Shown here: piece after piece, positions 60,784 to 64,000 of the stretch | Layout of the letters: the number at the start of each line of letters is the position of its first letter | How positions within the stretch are numbered: the first letter of the stretch is position 1 | Assembly (NCBI RefSeq): GCF_900103715.1 | Contig: NZ_FNHL01000001.1 | Location: forward strand, 787,295 to 851,294 | Reading direction: 5' to 3' | From: Halogranum gelatinilyticum | GTDB lineage: Archaea > Halobacteriota > Halobacteria > Halobacteriales > Haloferacaceae | Length of the DNA stretch: 64,000 nucleotides | The notes under the pieces: model-generated | The model's database searches: none | Told to the model about the DNA's origin: nothing | Seen by the model: the letters and a program-made list of their open reading frames with translations, nothing else | Program-made: the position numbers and the translations under genes

Positions 60784-62334
60784 ATGACTACACCCACCGT
60801 CGTCACCGACCGGGCGGCGTTCCGGGCCGTCGCCGCCGAGGCATCGGCTGGCGCACGCGTCCCGGTCGAGGTACGCATCTCGGTGGCGGACCCGTTCGAC
60901 GCTTACCGTCGCGCCCGCGACGGACCCGGCGGGGTGTTTCTGGAGACCACCGGCGGCCGGAGCGGTTGGGGCTACTTCGCCGTCGACCCCGTCGAACGGC
61001 TGCAGGTCGGCTCCGACGCGGTGCTCGCCGACCCCGACGCGCCGGGCCACGGCGACTTCGCTCGCCCCTCGCCGTCGCTTGCGGCACTCGACGGTCTGCT
61101 CGCGGGCGAGACGCTCGTCCGCGGCGACTGCGACGTTCCCTACCCCTGTGGCGCGTTCGGCTGGCTCTCGTACGATATCGCCCGCGAACTCGAATCACTC
61201 CCTGCACACACCGTCGACGACCGGGGGCTGCCACATCTCCAGGTCGGCGTCTACGACTGCGTGGCTGCGTGGGAGGAGCCAAGGGGAGAGAAGACGACAC
61301 TGCGTATCACCTGTTGTCCGCGCGTCGACCCGGACGACGACCTCGACGCCGTCTACGACGCCGCCGTCGCCCGCGCGAGCGACCTCGCCGAGTCGGCGAC
61401 GACGGGTGACCCCGACGCAGGCGCGCCGCCGGTCGACGCCGACGAGGCGGAGTTCGTCAGCGATTGTGGCCGGGCGGTCTACGCCGACCGCGTCCGGCGG
61501 GTCAAGGAGTATATTCACGACGGCGACACCTTCCAGGCCAACATCGCCCAGCGGCTCGTCGCGCCCGCCGCGGTCCACCCGGTCGACGCCTACGCCGCGC
61601 TCCGACGGGTCAACCCGGCACCCTACTCTGGCCTCGTCGAGTTCTCCGGGCCGGGCTGGACGGGCGGCATCGACCTCGTGAGCGCGAGTCCGGAACTCCT
61701 GCTCGAACGCGACGGCGACCGGCTCCTGACCGAACCCATCGCCGGGACGCGCCCCCGCGGGAAGACGCCGGAAGAGGACGAGGAGTTGGAGGCCGACCTC
61801 CTCGGCAACGAGAAGGAGCGCGCCGAGCACGCGATGCTCGTCGACCTCGAACGCAACGACCTCGGGAAAGTGTCCGAGTACGGCTCCGTCGAAGTCACGG
61901 ACTACCGGCGCGTCGACCGCTACTCCGAGGTGATGCATCTCGTCTCGCTCGTCGAGGGAACCCTGCGCGACGACGCCACCCTCGCCGACGCCGTCGCCGC
62001 GACGTTCCCCGGCGGCACCATCACCGGCGCGCCCAAACCCCGGACGATGGAGATCATCGACGAACTCGAAGCCACCCGCCGCGGCCCCTATACCGGCAGC
62101 ATGGCCGTCTTCGGCTTCGACGGCCGCGCGACGCTGAACATCGTCATCCGGACGCTCGTCCGCTGGCGCGACCAGTACCATCTCCGGGTCGGCGCGGGCA
62201 TCGTCCACGACTCGGACCCCGATGCGGAGTACGACGAGACGCTAGCGAAGGGCCGCGCGCTCGTCAACGCCATCGACGAGGCACTGGGCGACCGCGGCGA
62301 CCTCCGCGTCGAGCACGAGGAGGCCAGCCCGTGA
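60784..62334 (+). CDS. pabB: Aminodeoxychorismate/anthranilate synthase component I
   Basis: 516 residues from ATG 60784. Chorismate-binding core features: [35 protein letters not shown] with [26 protein letters not shown], and [20 protein letters not shown]. It has PIAGT rather than PIKGT, which does not by itself separate PabB from TrpE. Paired with the glutaminase subunit by a GTGA overlap and lacking neighbouring trp genes, so p-aminobenzoate (folate or methanopterin) synthesis is favoured. Confidence 0.85.
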   Translation: MTTPTVVTDRAAFRAVAAEASAGARVPVEVRISVADPFDAYRRARDGPGGVFLETTGGRSGWGYFAVDPVERLQVGSDAVLADPDAPGHGDFARPSPSLAALDGLLAGETLVRGDCDVPYPCGAFGWLSYDIARELESLPAHTVDDRGLPHLQVGVYDCVAAWEEPRGEKTTLRITCCPRVDPDDDLDAVYDAAVARASDLAESATTGDPDAGAPPVDADEAEFVSDCGRAVYADRVRRVKEYIHDGDTFQANIAQRLVAPAAVHPVDAYAALRRVNPAPYSGLVEFSGPGWTGGIDLVSASPELLLERDGDRLLTEPIAGTRPRGKTPEEDEELEADLLGNEKERAEHAMLVDLERNDLGKVSEYGSVEVTDYRRVDRYSEVMHLVSLVEGTLRDDATLADAVAATFPGGTITGAPKPRTMEIIDELEATRRGPYTGSMAVFGFDGRATLNIVIRTLVRWRDQYHLRVGAGIVHDSDPDAEYDETLAKGRALVNAIDEALGDRGDLRVEHEEASP

Positions 62335-62909
62335 TTCTCGTCGTCGACAACTACGACTCCTTCGCCTACAACCTCGTGCAGTACGTCGGCGAGGTGGCCG
62401 ACGAGGTGGTCGTCCGCCGAAACGACGCCATCACCGTCGACGCTATTCGACAGTTGGACCCCGACGGCATCGTCGTCTCGCCCGGCCCCGGCACCCCCGA
62501 GGACGCGGGCGTCTCGATGGCCGTCTTCGCCGAGTTGGACTATCCGACGCTCGGCGTCTGTCTCGGCCACCAGGCACTGTGTGCGGCACTCGGCGCGCCC
62601 GTCGGCCACGCGCCCGAGGTCGTCCACGGCAAGCCCTCGACCGTCGTCCACGACGGTCAGGGCCTCTTCGCGGGGCTTCCCGAGCGGTTCGAGGTCGGCC
62701 GCTACCACTCGCTGGCGGTCGAACGGGAGGACCTCCCCGACGAGCTGGTGGAGACGGCTTGGACCGACGACGACCGCCGGGTCGTGATGGGCGTCCGCCA
62801 CCGCCACAAACCCCACGTCGGCGTCCAGTTCCACCCCGAGAGCATCCTCACGGACGCCGGAAAGCGGATGGTCCGGAACTTCGTCGACGGACTCGCGGTG
62901 TCGCCGTAG
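62331..62909 (+). CDS. pabA: Glutamine amidotransferase subunit of PabAB/TrpEG type
   Basis: 192 residues from GTG 62331, overlapping pabB (GTGA). Catalytic triad: Cys in [12 protein letters not shown], His and Glu in [29 protein letters not shown] and [13 protein letters not shown] are the TrpG/PabA signatures. It supplies ammonia to component I. PabC, the lyase for the next step, is not adjacent; the class IV aminotransferase at 42822 is a candidate. Confidence 0.88.
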   Translation: MILVVDNYDSFAYNLVQYVGEVADEVVVRRNDAITVDAIRQLDPDGIVVSPGPGTPEDAGVSMAVFAELDYPTLGVCLGHQALCAALGAPVGHAPEVVHGKPSTVVHDGQGLFAGLPERFEVGRYHSLAVEREDLPDELVETAWTDDDRRVVMGVRHRHKPHVGVQFHPESILTDAGKRMVRNFVDGLAVSP

Positions 62910-63088
62910 TCGGCACCGACGCTCCCCACACGAACCCTTTTGACGGATGACGGAGCCAGCCCGGTCCATGCACTGACCATCGCCACGGGGCTGTCCGCGA
63001 CTGTGCGACACGCCGCCCCGTGCGTCGACACGCCGTCGCCTGTTTGCTCTCCGAAGGTTCATGCAGCCGTAGCTGGTACTCTGTCTGA

Positions 63089-64000
63089 ATGCGGCTGGAC
63101 GACTACATCGAGATGGAGGTCGACGAGGCGGCGAACCGCCGCAAGATGGTCGAGGAGAAATCCTACACCATCCTCGACGAGCTGGAAGCCTTCGAGGGAC
63201 GCTTCGACGACGCCGTCCAGGGCGACACCGTCGTCGGCAGCGTCTCGCCCGCCATCTTCGTCGGCCGCGCCAACTATCCGAACGTGTCGACGGGTATCCT
63301 CTCGCCCGTCGGCCACGAGGACGACGCCGCCCGCTTCGAGACGAGTGCCGCGTGGTACGACGAGGGCGTCAGCATCGACGACGTCTTCCAGCGACGGACG
63401 AGCCTCCTCAACTCCAACCGGTCGGCCAGCGTCGAGGTCGGCCGCGACGCGAACGTCCACGACGCGTGGGACGGCTTCGTCGGCACCCAACGGGAGGTCG
63501 CCATCGCCGACCGGCCGGTGAGCGTCGAGATCGGTCTGGACAGCCGCCCGGACCTCGACTTCGACGTCTCGGCACAGGACGTCGCGACCCCGACCGGTCC
63601 CCGAGCGCGCGCCCGGTCGGCCGACCTCGGCGAGAACCCTCACGTTCCTGTGGCTGTGAAGAAGACGCTCGAAGACGACGACTGGCAAGCTCAGGGGGCG
63701 ATGAACTATCTCTACCGCCGCGGCTTCGACGTCTACGACATCAACACCATCCTCTCCGCTGGCGCGCTCGGTCAGGGCGAGAACCGGCGGCTTGTCCCGA
63801 CCCGGTGGTCCATCACCGCCGTCGACGACACCGTCGGCCAGTTCGTCCGCGGGACCATCCGCGACGCGCCGAGCGTCGACACCGTGCAGGTCTGGCGCAA
63901 CGAGTATCTCGGCAACGCCTTCTGGGTGATTCTCGCGCCCGGAACGTGGGAGTTCGAGCTGGTCGAGATGAAGGCACCCGGCAGTATCTGGAACCCGGAT
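63089..64000 (+). CDS. nreA: DNA repair protein NreA, N-terminal part
   Basis: 304 codons to the window edge, open at the right. MRLDDYIEMEVDEAANRRKM, FVGRANYPNVSTGILSPVGH and DDWQAQGAMNYLYRRGFDVY are typical of archaeal NreA, a repair factor that binds PCNA through a C-terminal motif lying beyond the window. Haloferax nre mutants are sensitive to alkylating agents, as far as I recall. The start ATG follows ~180 bases with only a weak TATA-like CCTTTTGA (62937-62944). Confidence 0.88.
   Translation, partial: MRLDDYIEMEVDEAANRRKMVEEKSYTILDELEAFEGRFDDAVQGDTVVGSVSPAIFVGRANYPNVSTGILSPVGHEDDAARFETSAAWYDEGVSIDDVFQRRTSLLNSNRSASVEVGRDANVHDAWDGFVGTQREVAIADRPVSVEIGLDSRPDLDFDVSAQDVATPTGPRARARSADLGENPHVPVAVKKTLEDDDWQAQGAMNYLYRRGFDVYDINTILSAGALGQGENRRLVPTRWSITAVDDTVGQFVRGTIRDAPSVDTVQVWRNEYLGNAFWVILAPGTWEFELVEMKAPGSIWNPD

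Noticed and set aside
60784-62909. trpE-trpG identity for the chorismate enzymes
   Set aside because: Not excluded, but no other trp genes are nearby, and the N-terminal half does not look like the haloarchaeal TrpE I know; PabB/PabA preferred.

Overview
The window is a stretch of a haloarchaeal chromosome. The DNA is GC-rich with GC-rich third codon positions, the predicted proteins are strongly acidic, many genes have a TATA-like box about 25-30 nt before the start codon (the leaderless pattern of halophilic archaea), and the informational genes are archaeal (eIF2-alpha, S27e, L44e, Nop10, Spt5, SecE, FtsZ1, CetZ, D-aminoacyl-tRNA deacylase, NreA). From memory, the gene content resembles the 0.69-0.76 region of Haloferax volcanii (HVO_0758-type zinc finger, CetZ2, ftsZ1-secE-spt5, pabBA, nreA), so a member of the Haloferacales is likely. 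Both ends cut genes: a methyltransferase on the left and nreA on the right.

Layout. 1-17.8 kb: housekeeping and small orphan genes (TRAM protein, Cys-cluster protein, MBL hydrolase, radical SAM/HhH protein, DUF429 protein, Hsp20-like protein, FAD oxidoreductase, a Nudix/DUF/glycosyltransferase operon, MFS transporter, aldo-keto reductase, membrane-anchored DHH phosphoesterase, NAD(P) epimerase). 17.9-27.7 kb: a compact eight-gene minus-strand operon with a GspE/TadA-type ATPase, a TadC/GspF-type membrane protein and six proteins of unknown function, most with one N-terminal membrane helix. I read it as an uncharacterised type IV filament-like machine. It is divergent from cetZ2 (27.8 kb). 31.5-33.9 kb: the L44e-S27e-eIF2alpha-Nop10-PAC2 translation/ribosome-biogenesis operon. 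34.6-37.4 kb: cytochrome bd oxidase (cydAB) with a small extra membrane gene. 37.5-41.3 kb: surface glycosylation genes (DUF2298 membrane protein, family 2 glycosyltransferase, GtrA). 41.4 kb: initiator tRNA-Met with a duplicated 3' end downstream, like an integration scar. 41.7-53.7 kb: small metabolic and repair genes (Rieske protein, USP, class IV aminotransferase, rnhA and partner, PadR regulator, pyrophosphatase, AN1-rhomboid, endonuclease V, SDR, Get3/ArsA, aminotransferase, CinA, DUF457 protein, PHP protein). 53.8-58.7 kb: spt5, secE, ftsZ1, dtdA and a Na/Ca exchanger. 58.9-64 kb: aroE, an acidic HhH protein, pabB, pabA and nreA.

The most unusual content is non-coding. Three intergenic copies (1861-2086, 9997-10222, and 31208-31486 on the minus strand) of a dispersed 226-279 nt element have diverged in sequence, yet keep two stems by compensatory changes: an 11-13 bp lower stem and a 6 bp hairpin with a 6 nt loop. 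A 17 nt sequence at 54592-54608 is exactly what recombination between the element's two similar ends would leave. I do not recognise a named family for it. It behaves like a mobile or amplified structured RNA/DNA element.
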